A stretch of 64,000 nucleotides of DNA from Nocardia caishijiensis NBRC 108228 (GCF_001612825.1 NZ_BDBE01000040.1:166122-230121), one strand, 5' to 3'. Counted from the stretch's first letter, positions 24,886 to 34,729 are shown. The notes: generated from the sequence alone by a model not told the origin. Program-made: numbers and translations.

Positions 24886-25674
24886 TCACGGCCCACGCCG
24901 GACGGCGCACAGTGCCTCCGCGCGGGAAACGCCCATCGGCAGCGAGCGCAACCACCAGGTCGCGCCCGCGCGTTCGTAGGCGTCGCGATCCTCGGTCGCG
25001 GCCACCGCCACGTCGAAGCCGTCCAGGTCGCCGCGATACTCGGCGACGACGGCCAGCATGTCGGCGAGCCTGTCCGGGCTCGCCTCCGGACAGAGGCCGT
25101 CGTATCTCGCGGCACGGCGCAACGGCGCGCGGCGCACCGACTGCGCGGCCACCCAGATCGGTATGCGCGGTTGCCGCACGGGTGTCGGCAGAAAGCGCAG
25201 GCCGTCCACCTCGTAGGCGGGTCCGTGGTGGTGCACGGTCTCACCGGACCACAGCGCGGTGATCACCGCGAGCGATTCGTCGAGCAGCGCCGCGCGCTCA
25301 CGTCCACCGTCGACCTCGCCGAGCCGGGAGAACTCACCGGTCGCGTCGGAACCGAGTCCGACACCGAGCACCAGCCGACCACCGCTGAGCAGGTCGAGCG
25401 CGACGGTCTCCCTGGCCACATCCTGCGGTCGCCGCCGCGACAGCGGCGTCACCCTCGGCCCGAACAGCACCCGACTCGTCGCGGCCGCGATCGCGGCCAG
25501 CGCGATCCAGCAATCGCCGACGGCGAGGTCGGGTTCATCGGCCCTGGCGACGTGGTCCCAGACGAAGACGCCGTCGAAACCGGCCGATTCGGCTTCGGCC
25601 GCGATGTCGGCCAGCACGCGCGGATCGGCGAGCTCACCGAACGGCGGCAGGTACACCCCGTGACGCATGACCAT
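24886..25674 (-). CDS. LLM-class flavin-dependent oxidoreductase
   Basis: 262 residues, luciferase-like TIM barrel. FGELADPRVLADIAAEAESA and GFDGVFVWDHV open the fold, LGVGLGSDATGEF is the phosphate loop, and LPTPVRQPRIPIWVAAQS the typical C-terminal strand. These use FMN or F420; in mycolic-acid actinomycetes F420 is common. Substrate unknown. Start ATG 25674 (MVMRHG) or two codons later. It is 87 bases from the UvrA paralogue on the same strand, and divergent from fdhD. Confidence 0.85.
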   Translation of the reverse strand: MVMRHGVYLPPFGELADPRVLADIAAEAESAGFDGVFVWDHVARADEPDLAVGDCWIALAAIAAATSRVLFGPRVTPLSRRRPQDVARETVALDLLSGGRLVLGVGLGSDATGEFSRLGEVDGGRERAALLDESLAVITALWSGETVHHHGPAYEVDGLRFLPTPVRQPRIPIWVAAQSVRRAPLRRAARYDGLCPEASPDRLADMLAVVAEYRGDLDGFDVAVAATEDRDAYERAGATWWLRSLPMGVSRAEALCAVRRGP

Positions 25675-25803
25675 ATCCGCAGGATAGGCGACGATAGGTC
25701 ACGGTTGTCGACTGATCGGTGAGGCGACTTTGACGCCGATCGCCCGGCGCCCTTGACTGTCTCGAGCAGCACCTGCGATCCGACCAGAGAAGCGGAGAAC
25801 ACA

Positions 25804-26640
25804 GTGGGGCGAGTGACCGCGCGACGACCAGTTCTGCGCATCAGGGACGGCGTCCACAGCGAACGTCCCGACACCCTGGTGACCGAGGAACCGCTCGAGA
25901 TCCGGGTGGGCGGCCGCCCGCTCACCGTCACCATGCGCACGCCCGGCAACGATTTCGATTTGGCGGCGGGCTTCCTGGTGAGTGAAGGTGTCGTGCGTTC
26001 GCCGGATCAGATCGCGGCGATCCGCTACTGCGCGGGGGCGACCACAGACGGCGCCAACACCTACAACGTCGTGGACGTGGTGCTCGCACCCGGTGTCGCG
26101 GCGCCGGACCCGTCGCTGGCACGCAATTTCTACACCACTTCCTCGTGCGGTCTGTGCGGCAAAGCCAGTCTCGACGCGGTACGCACCGCCACCACCTGGT
26201 CGGTGGCCGACGATCCGGTGCGCTGCACGCCGGAATTCCTGGCGACCCTGCCGAACCGCCTGCGCGACGCGCAGCGGGTCTTCGACACCACCGGCGGCCT
26301 GCACGCGGCCGGACTGTTCACCGCCGACGGATCGATGATGTCGCTGCGCGAAGACGTCGGCAGACACAACGCGGTCGACAAGGTGATCGGCGCCGCCGTG
26401 CGAGCCGCCGCGCTGCCGCTGCGCGAAACCGTGCTGATGGTCAGCGGACGGGCCTCGTTCGAACTGGTGCAGAAGGCGCTCATGGCCGGTATCCCGGTGC
26501 TGGCCGCCGTGTCCGCGCCGTCCTCGCTGGCCGTGGATCTCGCCGCCGACCACGGGCTGACACTGATCGGGTTCCTGCGCGGTGAGTCGATGAACGTGTA
26601 CACCGGCGCGCGGCGGTTGGCTCTGCACGCGGTCACCTGA
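25804..26640 (+). CDS. fdhD: FdhD, sulfurtransferase for formate dehydrogenase
   Basis: 278 residues. Catalytic CxxC is in TSSCGLCGK (Cys near 115 and 118), which accepts sulfur from IscS and passes it to the molybdenum cofactor of formate dehydrogenase. Other conserved blocks are EEPLEIRVGG, RTPGNDFDLAAGFLVSEG, REDVGRHNAVDKVIG and SGRASFELVQKALMAGIPV. GTG 25804 is chosen for the AGCGGAGA box upstream; a TTG 51 bases earlier is possible. Its client, an FdhF-type subunit, is 3.1 kb downstream on the same strand, separated by three minus-strand genes. Confidence 0.92.
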   Translation: MGRVTARRPVLRIRDGVHSERPDTLVTEEPLEIRVGGRPLTVTMRTPGNDFDLAAGFLVSEGVVRSPDQIAAIRYCAGATTDGANTYNVVDVVLAPGVAAPDPSLARNFYTTSSCGLCGKASLDAVRTATTWSVADDPVRCTPEFLATLPNRLRDAQRVFDTTGGLHAAGLFTADGSMMSLREDVGRHNAVDKVIGAAVRAAALPLRETVLMVSGRASFELVQKALMAGIPVLAAVSAPSSLAVDLAADHGLTLIGFLRGESMNVYTGARRLALHAVT

Positions 26641-26711
26641 GCGTCGAACGAGGAAAACCAAGGCCCACACCTCGCGACCGAGATCATCGAGGCGTATTCG
26701 GTCACCGCCGC

Positions 26712-27347
26712 TCAGGTGCTGACGATCCCGGCGACGAGATTGATCGTCGTAGCCAGGATGACGGTGCCGAAGGCGTAGGACAGCAGGCAGTGCCGGAGCA
26801 CGATGGACCGGATCCGCGGCTTCGTGACGTCGGTATCGGAGACCTGGTAGGTCATGCCCAGGTTGTAACTGAAATAGAAGAAATCCCGGTAGGCGGGCGG
26901 CGCGTCGGAATTGAAGTCGATGCCGCCGGTCGGCGCTTCGTAGAACAGGTAGGCGTACCGCGCGGCGTACATCAGGTGCACGGCCGCCCAGGCCGCGAAC
27001 ACTCCGGCCAGGGCCGTCGCCGCCGCGACGTGTCCCTCCCCGGACTTGCCGAGCACGAGGATGAGCACGATGGCGACGAGCCCGCTCAGTGCCGCGACGA
27101 CGACGGAGGTCTCTTCGATCAGTGGCCGGAAGTCCTCGCGCCGGGCGTTGGTCCTGGTCCGCTCGGCATCCATCGGCCAGAGCGCGAACCAGCCGGTGAC
27201 GACGAAAACCGTTGCGGTAGTGGCGATGCCGACCAGCACGCCGAGCGCGGAACCGCTACCGACGCCGGTGAGCGCACCCACCGCGACACCGATCACGACA
27301 GACCCGAGCAAGCGGGTGACCGCCGACAACAGCAACGGACTGCTCAT
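26712..27347 (-). CDS. DUF1345 membrane protein
   Basis: 211 residues with about five helices (roughly 5-55, 80-102, 108-130 and 185-208). The family signature block DFFYFSYNLGMTYQVSDTDV is unmistakable for DUF1345; the last helix follows R-HCLLSYAFGTVI. Function of DUF1345 unknown. Start ATG 27347. Same strand as the LysR and FUSC genes but 48 bases away from LysR; may be part of one transcript. Confidence 0.85.
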   Translation of the reverse strand: MSSPLLLSAVTRLLGSVVIGVAVGALTGVGSGSALGVLVGIATTATVFVVTGWFALWPMDAERTRTNARREDFRPLIEETSVVVAALSGLVAIVLILVLGKSGEGHVAAATALAGVFAAWAAVHLMYAARYAYLFYEAPTGGIDFNSDAPPAYRDFFYFSYNLGMTYQVSDTDVTKPRIRSIVLRHCLLSYAFGTVILATTINLVAGIVST

Positions 27348-27395
27348 GCCGGAGGAGCGTACCCAACGGGGCGGTGTCGTCGGGCTGATCGACGG

Positions 27396-28322
27396 TCAGC
27401 TCGGTGCGGTGTCCGAGGGATCGCCGAGGGTGGCAGCGAGGTCGATCTCGCCCGCCGTCCTGACCAGTGCCGAGCCGAGAACCGAACCCGGCTCCCCCGC
27501 CGCGGTGACGAGCACGATCCGCGCGGTGACCACCGGATCGGCGAGGGCGAGCTCGCGCACCCCGGCGGGCGCGGGCAGGCCGCGCAGCCAGGGCTTGGGC
27601 ACGACACAGGCCCAGCGCCCGGTGCTCACGTGCGCGAGCAAGGCGACCACGGAGTCGGCCTCGACCTGCGGTGCGGCCCGCAGACCGCGTGCGGCCAGCG
27701 CCTCGTCGAGGAGTTGGCGTCCCCGCATTTCCTTGTGCAGCAGGCACATCGGCATTTCCAGCGCCTCGGACCAGGTGATCGTCCCGGTCCGCCCGGCGAG
27801 GAGGTCGGCGCCCGCCAGCAGTACGTGCCGTTCGGTGTAGAGCGGGGTGCGGGTGAGTCCACCGGTGTCGACTCCCCGCTCGTAGATGATGCCCGCGTCG
27901 AGTTCGAACCGGCGGATTCGCTCGACGATCTCCAGTGAGCGCAGAGTGGTCTCCAGCCGTACCCGGACCAGCGGATGTTCGACGCAGAACGGATCGGTGA
28001 GCAATGCGACGGTGCTCGCCGCCGCCGGAATCACCCCGATCCGCACTTCACCGGTCAGACCTGTTCGCAGGGCGGCGACTTCGTGCTCGAGCGCGTCGCG
28101 GTCGGCCAGGATCCGCCGGGCCCACAGCACCAGCCGCTCCCCCTCCGGGGTGAGTCCCTCGAAGGCATGTCCGCGCCGGACCAGCGGCACGCCCAGTTCG
28201 CGCTCGAGTTTGCGCAGCGCTTCGGACAGCGCGGGCTGGGAGACGTAGCAGGACGACGCCGCGCGGGCGAAGTGACGTTCCCTGGCGAGCGCCACGAAGT
28301 ACTCGAGCTGACGGAAGAGCAC
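27396..28322 (-). CDS. LysR-family regulator
   Basis: 308 residues. N-terminal HTH (LFRQLEYFVALARERHFARA, then VSQPALSEALRKLERELGVP) and substrate-binding domain (GEVRIGVIPAAASTVALLTD to the C-terminus). FUSC lies six bases upstream on the same strand, so the two are likely one transcript, FUSC first. It sits between fdhD and the fdhF-like gene; LysR proteins regulating formate dehydrogenase loci are known elsewhere, so it could regulate them, but that is inference. Start codon ATG at 28322. Confidence 0.88.
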   Translation of the reverse strand: MLFRQLEYFVALARERHFARAASSCYVSQPALSEALRKLERELGVPLVRRGHAFEGLTPEGERLVLWARRILADRDALEHEVAALRTGLTGEVRIGVIPAAASTVALLTDPFCVEHPLVRVRLETTLRSLEIVERIRRFELDAGIIYERGVDTGGLTRTPLYTERHVLLAGADLLAGRTGTITWSEALEMPMCLLHKEMRGRQLLDEALAARGLRAAPQVEADSVVALLAHVSTGRWACVVPKPWLRGLPAPAGVRELALADPVVTARIVLVTAAGEPGSVLGSALVRTAGEIDLAATLGDPSDTAPS

Positions 28323-28328
28323 GCCTGC

Positions 28329-29453
28329 CTAGCCGTCGTCGCGGGCGTCGGCCGCCGCGGTGCGCACCCGGGCGATCTCGAGCGCGTGTGCGGCGCGGTG
28401 GTACCGCTGATCGTCATCAGCCATGTCGTCAGTATGCGGCGCCGGATCCCGAATCAGCAATGCGACGGCTGATCCGACGGCCACCCCGATCACCGTGTCG
28501 AGGCCGCGTTCGGTGAGCATGGTCAGCGGATCGGTCGGCTCGGCCAGTTCGGTCATGGCCATGATCAGCGGCGTGAAGAAACCGAGCGCCACCGCGTAGT
28601 GGCGGGCCATGAACAGTTCGGTCGGATACAGCAGCGCGATGATCGCCAGTCCAAGGATCGCCGGGCTCGGTCCGGGCATCAGCAACGGCGCGGCGACGAG
28701 CAGGCCGAGAAACGTACCGACCACCCGGTGCACGCCTCGGGTCATCCGGTCGCGCGCGGTCGCCGCCGCCAACGGCACGACCGCCCCGGCCATGGCCCAA
28801 TTGGCGTGCCCCACACCGAGCAGCAGCCCGATGCCACCGGACACCGAGATCGCCAGCGCGTAGCGCGCCGCGTGGGTCGTCGAGTCGATGCCCCGGCGAT
28901 GTGGTCGGCACCGGATCGGTGCGGCGGAGGCCGTACCACGGCGTACTTTCCGGGCGGATTCCCGATATCCGACAGCGATGCACAGCACCGCGGTGCCCGC
29001 GCAGATCAGCAGCGCGAGCAGCGGCTGGCGCTGGGTGTCGGCCACCATCGCGATGGCCCCGAAGGCGAAGATCCCGAAGAACGGACCCTCCGGCCGCAGC
29101 CCGAGCCGGTCGGTGACCGGTGAGGCCAGCGCGGCGAACACGGCGACCGCCGACACCAGCACCGCGGGCGGCGTGTGCAGGCGACCGAGCAGGATGCCCG
29201 CCCCGACCGCGCCGACGAGCAGCACCGCCGCCGCACACTGGTGGGTGAGGCGTTGCCTCGGCGCCTCGGCGAAGCCGTACATGCCGGTGAAGGATCCGAA
29301 CACCGCGTAGATGAGCAGGTCGGTGCGGCCGATAGCGACCAGCACCAGTCCCGGGATCGCCAAACCGACGAAGACGCGGGCGGCGGGCAGATGATCGATA
29401 TCGGTGACGAATCGCCGAAACACCGCGCGCGCCGTATTCACCGTGGTGCGCAA
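28329..29453 (-). CDS. FUSC-family (aromatic-acid-exporter-like) membrane protein
   Basis: 374 residues. Two blocks of membrane helices (about 25-170 and 205-330) around a cytoplasmic basic linker (CRPHRRGID), the layout of fusaric-acid-resistance/YccS proteins. Motifs GVGHANWAMAGAVVPLAA and HRVVGTFLGLLVAAPLL match the second-half FUSC block. Members export aromatic or organic acids. The start is a TTG at 29453 with GGAGG four bases upstream. Followed after six bases by LysR, which may regulate it. Confidence 0.82.
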   Translation of the reverse strand: MRTTVNTARAVFRRFVTDIDHLPAARVFVGLAIPGLVLVAIGRTDLLIYAVFGSFTGMYGFAEAPRQRLTHQCAAAVLLVGAVGAGILLGRLHTPPAVLVSAVAVFAALASPVTDRLGLRPEGPFFGIFAFGAIAMVADTQRQPLLALLICAGTAVLCIAVGYRESARKVRRGTASAAPIRCRPHRRGIDSTTHAARYALAISVSGGIGLLLGVGHANWAMAGAVVPLAAATARDRMTRGVHRVVGTFLGLLVAAPLLMPGPSPAILGLAIIALLYPTELFMARHYAVALGFFTPLIMAMTELAEPTDPLTMLTERGLDTVIGVAVGSAVALLIRDPAPHTDDMADDDQRYHRAAHALEIARVRTAAADARDDG

Positions 29454-29738
29454 GATTCCTCCGAGGGTCGGTCGCGGGCACGCCCGTAGGGCCGAGGGAT
29501 CACAGTGCCCCAGCGGCTCTCACACCGTCAACCGGCCGAAACCGGGCACATCAGCCGAATTCCCCCGTGGGCGGCGCCGATAAATCGGGCCTATCGAGCG
29601 GTCGGAAGTCGGTCTTGGCCACGACCACCGTGGGACCGCGACGATGATGACGGCCTGCCTACCTCGAATCGTGACCCGCAGGGGAGAGAATTCCCGGCGG
29701 ACGCGAAGACCGGCCTCGAAATCGTCGAAGGGACTGTC

Positions 29739-32057
29739 ATGAGCGATGCGGATCGAGAGTTCGACCTCGACGGCGGCCCGAGCGGTGCTCGCGACCGTGC
29801 GGCCACCCCCGAATTCACGCCGTACCATCACCCGGCAGCCGGTTGGGGCGCCGCGAAAGCCGTCACCGAGTTCATGATCGGCAAGGAGAAAGAGCCACTG
29901 CTCGGCACCCGCGCCATCATCAAGATGAACCACGAGAACGGCGGTTTCGACTGCCCGGGGTGCGCGTGGCCCGATTCGATCAAGGGCATTCATCTCGACA
30001 TCTGTGAGAACGGCATCAAACACGTCACCTGGGAGATGACGCACAAACGGGTGACGCGCGAATTCTTCGCCGAGCACTCGGTGTCGGAACTGTCCACCTG
30101 GAGCGAATTCGACCTCGAGAATCAGGGCAGGCTCACCGAGCCGATGCGCTACGACCCGGCGACCGACCATTACGTTCCGATCAGCTGGGACGACGCGTTC
30201 GAGATGGCGGGCAAGGCTCTTCGCGAACTCGACGACCCGAATCTGGCGGCGTTCTACACCTCCGGGCGACTCGGCAACGAGGCAACCTTCCTGTACCAAC
30301 TGATGGCCCGCGAACTCGGCACCAACAATCTGCCCGACTGCTCGAACATGTGCCACGAGGCGAGCGGGCGCGCACTGCAGGCCTCACTGGGAACCGGCAA
30401 GGGCACCTGCGACCTCGAGGACTGGGAAACGACCGACGCCCTGTTCATCCTCGGTGTCAACGCGGCCTCCAACGCGCCGCGCATGCTGACGGCACTGGCC
30501 GAGGCCGACCGTCGTGGAGCGCGGATCGTGCACATAAACCCGCTGGTCGAGGCGGGTGCGACCCGCACGATCATCCCGCACGAGATCCTCAGCATGGCCA
30601 CCTTCCACTCCACCAAGACCTCGACCCTGAACCTGCAGCCACGCATCGGCGGCGACTTCGCCCTGATCCGTGGCATCGCCAAGGCCGTACTCGAGGAAGC
30701 CGAATCCGACCCGAAGGCGCTCGATCACCAGTTCATCGAACGCCACACCCACGGCTTCGAGGAATACCGCGCCGCCGTTGAGGCCACGCCGTGGTCGTCG
30801 ATCGAGGAACAGTCCGGGCTCACCGAGGCCGACGTGCGCAAGGCCGCCCGCGTGTACTGCGACGCCGACCGCAGCATCATCAGCTGGTGCCTCGGGGTGA
30901 CCCAGCACGAGCACGGTGTCGACACCGTGCGTGAGATCGTGAACCTGCTGCTGTTGCGCGGCAATCTCGGCCGCGAGGGCGCGGGCCCGTCGCCGGTGCG
31001 CGGGCACAGCAATGTGCAGGGCAACCGGACCTGCGGTATCGACAACAATCCGCCCGCGCGATTCCTCGACCGGCTCGACGCCGCCTGCGGTATCACCTCG
31101 CCCCGCGCCGACGGCTACGACGTCGTGGCCAGCATCGAGGCCATGCAGGCCGGAAAGCTGAAGGTGTTCATGGCGATGGGTGGCAATTTCGCCCTCGCCG
31201 CACCCGACACCGCCTACACCTACGACGCCCTGCGCAAATGTGAACTCACCGTTCAGGTGAGCACGAAACTCAACCGCAGCCACCTCGTGCACGGCACCGA
31301 GGCCCTGATTCTGCCGTGCCTCGGTCGCACCGAGAAGGACATCCAGCGCGGCGGCCTGCAACAGACCTCGGTCGAGGACTCGATGGCGATGGTGCATTTG
31401 TCCAAAGGCATGAAGAAACCCGCCTCCCGACATCTGCTCTCGGAACCGGCGATCCTCGCGGGAATCGCGAAAGCCGCACTCCCCCACAGCAAAACGCCGT
31501 GGGATCACTACGTCGACGACTACGACCGCATCCGCGACAAGATGGCGGAGGTACTCGACGGATTCGAGGACTTCAATCGCCGCGTACGCCTGCCACTGGG
31601 TTTCCGCATCAAACAACCCGCCCGGGAACTGATCTTCCTCACACCGTCGGGCAAGGCGGAATTCTCGTCGGTGGAACTGCCCGATCTCACCCAGGAACCC
31701 GGCACGCTGCGACTGGCGACGCTGCGTTCCCACGATCAGTGGAACACCACCATCTATTCCGACAACGACCGCTACCGCGGTATCAAGAATCTGCGCACGC
31801 TGGTCTTCATGAACAACGACGACATGCGAGAACGCGGTCTGTCGGAATTCGACGAAGTCGACATCACCAGCATCGCCCGCGACGGCAGCACCCGGTCGGT
31901 CCACAACTACAAGGTCGTCCCCTACGACATTCCGCGCGGTTGCGCGGCCGGATACATGCCCGAACTCAATGTGCTGTGCGCCATCGGTGACATCAGCACG
32001 CAGAGCGATCAGCCGATCATGAAGAACGTGAAGGTCACCGTCAACCGCTCGGCTTGA
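29739..32057 (+). CDS. FdhF/YdeP-type molybdopterin oxidoreductase
   Basis: 772 residues. A short N-terminal part holds FDCPGCAWPD, then the molybdopterin domain begins (RYDPATDHYVPISWDDAFEM). CSNMCHEASGRALQ has Cys at the molybdenum-ligand position, not selenocysteine. GVTQHEHGVDTVREIVNLLL, RGHSNVQGNRTCGIDNNPP and the C-terminal cofactor domain (GCAAGYMPELNVL) are typical of the FdhF/YdeP group. I do not see a full four-Cys [4Fe-4S] N-terminal domain. ATG 29739 is chosen at the family's usual length; the open frame extends upstream. FdhD encoded 3 kb away likely matures it. No diaphorase subunit is in the window, so the electron acceptor is unknown. Confidence 0.85.
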   Translation: MSDADREFDLDGGPSGARDRAATPEFTPYHHPAAGWGAAKAVTEFMIGKEKEPLLGTRAIIKMNHENGGFDCPGCAWPDSIKGIHLDICENGIKHVTWEMTHKRVTREFFAEHSVSELSTWSEFDLENQGRLTEPMRYDPATDHYVPISWDDAFEMAGKALRELDDPNLAAFYTSGRLGNEATFLYQLMARELGTNNLPDCSNMCHEASGRALQASLGTGKGTCDLEDWETTDALFILGVNAASNAPRMLTALAEADRRGARIVHINPLVEAGATRTIIPHEILSMATFHSTKTSTLNLQPRIGGDFALIRGIAKAVLEEAESDPKALDHQFIERHTHGFEEYRAAVEATPWSSIEEQSGLTEADVRKAARVYCDADRSIISWCLGVTQHEHGVDTVREIVNLLLLRGNLGREGAGPSPVRGHSNVQGNRTCGIDNNPPARFLDRLDAACGITSPRADGYDVVASIEAMQAGKLKVFMAMGGNFALAAPDTAYTYDALRKCELTVQVSTKLNRSHLVHGTEALILPCLGRTEKDIQRGGLQQTSVEDSMAMVHLSKGMKKPASRHLLSEPAILAGIAKAALPHSKTPWDHYVDDYDRIRDKMAEVLDGFEDFNRRVRLPLGFRIKQPARELIFLTPSGKAEFSSVELPDLTQEPGTLRLATLRSHDQWNTTIYSDNDRYRGIKNLRTLVFMNNDDMRERGLSEFDEVDITSIARDGSTRSVHNYKVVPYDIPRGCAAGYMPELNVLCAIGDISTQSDQPIMKNVKVTVNRSA

Positions 32058-32148
32058 ACCCCACCCAGGAGGCCACGGTCACCGCGAGGTGTTCCACCGT
32101 CCGCACGACGGCCGGGTCCATGTCGCCTTCGACGGTCCAGGCGCCGAC

Positions 32149-33579
32149 TCATCGACCGACGCGCACGATGCCCGTAGTGACGCCTTGCAGGACGTCGCCG
32201 TCGCGCAGGATCAACGGCGACGTCTGCAGCGGGTCGGCGATCATGGTCGGCGGCAATGGGTTTCGGCCTATTACCGCGCCGCTGTTCGGGTCGATCACGG
32301 TGAACGAGTATCCGTCCAGCGGTGTCGTGTTCGGTGTGCCGTCGCGGGTGACCGTATAGATCAATCCGTCCTCGGTCGAGAGGTGCGGGACCGCGGCACT
32401 GCGCACGGTGTTCTCCCAGACCGTCCGGCAGCCTCCGCTGTCCACGTCCACGCGCGTCATTCCACCGGCGAACGGGGCGGTTTCGGGGTGCGCCGGTCCG
32501 GCGCCCGCCGGGACCGCCGGGTAGGGGTAGCCGTAGGTGGACGCCACGAAAACTGATCCGCCGATGCCGATCGGCGAATTCTCGCTGCCCGCACCGCCTT
32601 CTGTGAGCACGGCTTGTTCGCAGAGCAGTTCGCCACTGCCGGAACGAAAGACGAGCACCTTCACCCGATCGGCCGCGTTGTCGACGATGGTGAGGTAGTC
32701 GGCGCCGGTATCCGGGCCGAAGTAGGTGGGCGTCGACCCGGTGCCCCACGACAGCTGCCCCGGTTTGCGGGCGGGCCCCCGGTCGTAGGCCGCGCGCCAC
32801 AGCTGAACCGGGTGACCCGAAGCGTCGGTGCCGAATTCGTAGAGCGCGTGTGTCGTGGCCACCGACACCCGGCCGGTCGGTGCGGAGGAGATGCTGTTGG
32901 CCACCGTCTCCCCGAGCGGCAGCGTCAGGGTGGAGATCGCACCCCCGACCGTGACTGTCCCGACCACCCCGTTCTCGGTGGCGAACCAGACAGTGCCCGA
33001 CCAGTCGGGCACCAGGCCGGTGACATTGTCGTCGGCCGGAATGGCCGCCGTCAGGTCCACGGCCTCGACCACCCGCAGTTCCCAGCCATGGACACCCCGT
33101 TCGTGAGCGATGCGCAGGAGGTCGCGATTTCCGTCGACCATGACCAGCCGGTCGGCGTGGTCGAGATAGGCGTACACCCCGCCGAGCAGACCACCCTTGG
33201 CGGGCGACGACTGTGCCAGCGACCCGGACACCGCCGAGCCGGTGCCCGGGTCGATCAGGTGCACCACCGGCGCGCGATCGGTCACCGCGGTGCACAGCGC
33301 GACGACGAGCCCGTCCGAGCCTTGCAGCAGGGTCGGGCAGGCCGCGCCGAGCGGGAAGCCTCCGACGCCACGCGCCTCGATCCCCGGTCCGGCATGCGGT
33401 ACCACGTCCGAGGAGCCCGCATCGCCGTGCATGGTCGCCGTACCGGCCGGTCCAAGAAACGGATTCGGTCCGGCGAGCGGCCCCCGTCCCGGAGCCGCAC
33501 CCGCACCCGGCGACGATCCGGCTATCACCCCGAGCACGAGCAGAACCGACAGCGACCGACCGGCGTGACGAACGAACAT
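32149..33579 (-). CDS. Secreted beta-propeller-like protein, probably shortened by an in-frame TGA
   Basis: 476 residues from ATG 33579 with a signal peptide (SLSVLLVLGVIAGSSPGAGA). Repeated strands with Trp/Gly/Asp turns (LVPDWSGTVWFATENGVVGT, then APTGRVSVATTHALYEFGTD) suggest a PQQ-like or WD-type propeller. I do not recognise a named family. The frame stops at TGA (32151-32149), but the same frame continues for 35 codons to a second TGA at 32041, with 32 of 35 third positions G or C (peptide GAWTVEGDMDPAVVRTVE). This continuation overlaps the convergent fdhF-like gene by 17 bases and looks coding. So the gene probably once ended at 32041 and acquired a nonsense codon, or the TGA is a sequencing error. 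Confidence 0.6.
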   Translation of the reverse strand: MFVRHAGRSLSVLLVLGVIAGSSPGAGAAPGRGPLAGPNPFLGPAGTATMHGDAGSSDVVPHAGPGIEARGVGGFPLGAACPTLLQGSDGLVVALCTAVTDRAPVVHLIDPGTGSAVSGSLAQSSPAKGGLLGGVYAYLDHADRLVMVDGNRDLLRIAHERGVHGWELRVVEAVDLTAAIPADDNVTGLVPDWSGTVWFATENGVVGTVTVGGAISTLTLPLGETVANSISSAPTGRVSVATTHALYEFGTDASGHPVQLWRAAYDRGPARKPGQLSWGTGSTPTYFGPDTGADYLTIVDNAADRVKVLVFRSGSGELLCEQAVLTEGGAGSENSPIGIGGSVFVASTYGYPYPAVPAGAGPAHPETAPFAGGMTRVDVDSGGCRTVWENTVRSAAVPHLSTEDGLIYTVTRDGTPNTTPLDGYSFTVIDPNSGAVIGRNPLPPTMIADPLQTSPLILRDGDVLQGVTTGIVRVGR

Positions 33580-33676
33580 GAGCCCGATACTGCCGCATTC
33601 CGGCGAAGGGGACACTTCGCCGGACACGCAGCCAGGAAGAACATCACGAACAACGGTCGGCCGTAGGCTGACCGCC

Positions 33677-34729
33677 ATGGGTGAGCCACAAAAGGTCCTC
33701 GAACCACTCACGCAGGCGGCGATCTTTCTCGTCGCCACCATCGACGAGGGCGGTGAGGCAGCAGTCCGCGAGCTACTGGCCGCCGTCGACGGCCTACGCA
33801 AGTCGGTGGGTTTCCGCACCCCGGAACAGAACCTCAGCTGTGTCATCGGCATCGGGCACCGCGCCTGGGGCCGGTTGTTCACCGGGCCCGAACCCGCCGA
33901 GCTGCACGACTTCCCCGGCTATGCCGGGCCGGTGCACTCCTGCCCCGCGACGCCCGGCGATCTACTGTTCCACATCAGGAGCGAGATGACGGGCACCTGC
34001 TACGAACTGGCGATGGCGATCGCGACCCGGTTGCGCGAGGCGGCGACAGTCGTCGACGAGACATCGGGATTCCGCTACTTCGAACAACGCGACCTGCTCG
34101 GTTTCGTCGACGGGACCGCGAACCCGGAGGGCAGCGCGGCCGAGGCGGCGGTTCTGGTCGCCACCGAGGATCCCGCGTTCGCCGGGGGCAGCTACGTGAT
34201 CGTGCAGAAGTACCTGCATCCCCTCGATGAATGGAATGCCCTGACGATCGAGGAGCAGGAACTCGTGATCGGCCGGACCAAGCTCAGCGATTACGAGCTC
34301 CCCGACGACGTGAAACCGCCCAGCTCGCACGTCACCATGAACACGATCGTCGATGCCGAGGGGGTGGAGCACGACATCGTGCGCGCGAATATGCCCTTCG
34401 GCACCGTCGGGGACGGACAACTCGGCACCTATTACATCGCTTATTGCGCCACCCCATCGGTGCCGGAGAAAATGCTCGAGCGCATGTTCCTCGGGACCGA
34501 CGACGCCCCCTACGACCGTATTCTCGACTTCTCCACCGCAGTCACCGGCAGTTTGTTCTTCGCTCCGTCCGCCGATTTTCTCGGCGACCTGCCCGATGCC
34601 CCCGCCTCCATCGCCGACGAAGACGCCGAGATCGACGTTCCCGAGTTCGCTCCCGTCATCGCCGCCGAGCCGAGCCAGCGGGTGTCGGACGGTTCGCTCT
34701 CCATCGGGTCCATGAAAGGGAGTCACTGA
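33677..34729 (+). CDS. dyp: Dye-decolourising (DyP-type) heme peroxidase, encapsulin cargo
   Basis: 350 residues. The DyP motif GxxDG is in LGFVDGTANPEG (catalytic Asp near 145). Proximal heme His is probably in SSHVTMNT, and the distal Arg follows in the IVRANMPFG block. The C-terminus SDGSLSIGSMKGSH closely matches the encapsulin-targeting peptide of DyP cargo (consensus DGSLGIGSLKG), and encapsulin is the next gene, with its ATG immediately after this stop codon. It uses hydrogen peroxide to oxidise bulky substrates or to detoxify peroxide inside the nanocompartment. ATG 33677 lacks a strong ribosome-binding site. Confidence 0.95.
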   Translation: MGEPQKVLEPLTQAAIFLVATIDEGGEAAVRELLAAVDGLRKSVGFRTPEQNLSCVIGIGHRAWGRLFTGPEPAELHDFPGYAGPVHSCPATPGDLLFHIRSEMTGTCYELAMAIATRLREAATVVDETSGFRYFEQRDLLGFVDGTANPEGSAAEAAVLVATEDPAFAGGSYVIVQKYLHPLDEWNALTIEEQELVIGRTKLSDYELPDDVKPPSSHVTMNTIVDAEGVEHDIVRANMPFGTVGDGQLGTYYIAYCATPSVPEKMLERMFLGTDDAPYDRILDFSTAVTGSLFFAPSADFLGDLPDAPASIADEDAEIDVPEFAPVIAAEPSQRVSDGSLSIGSMKGSH

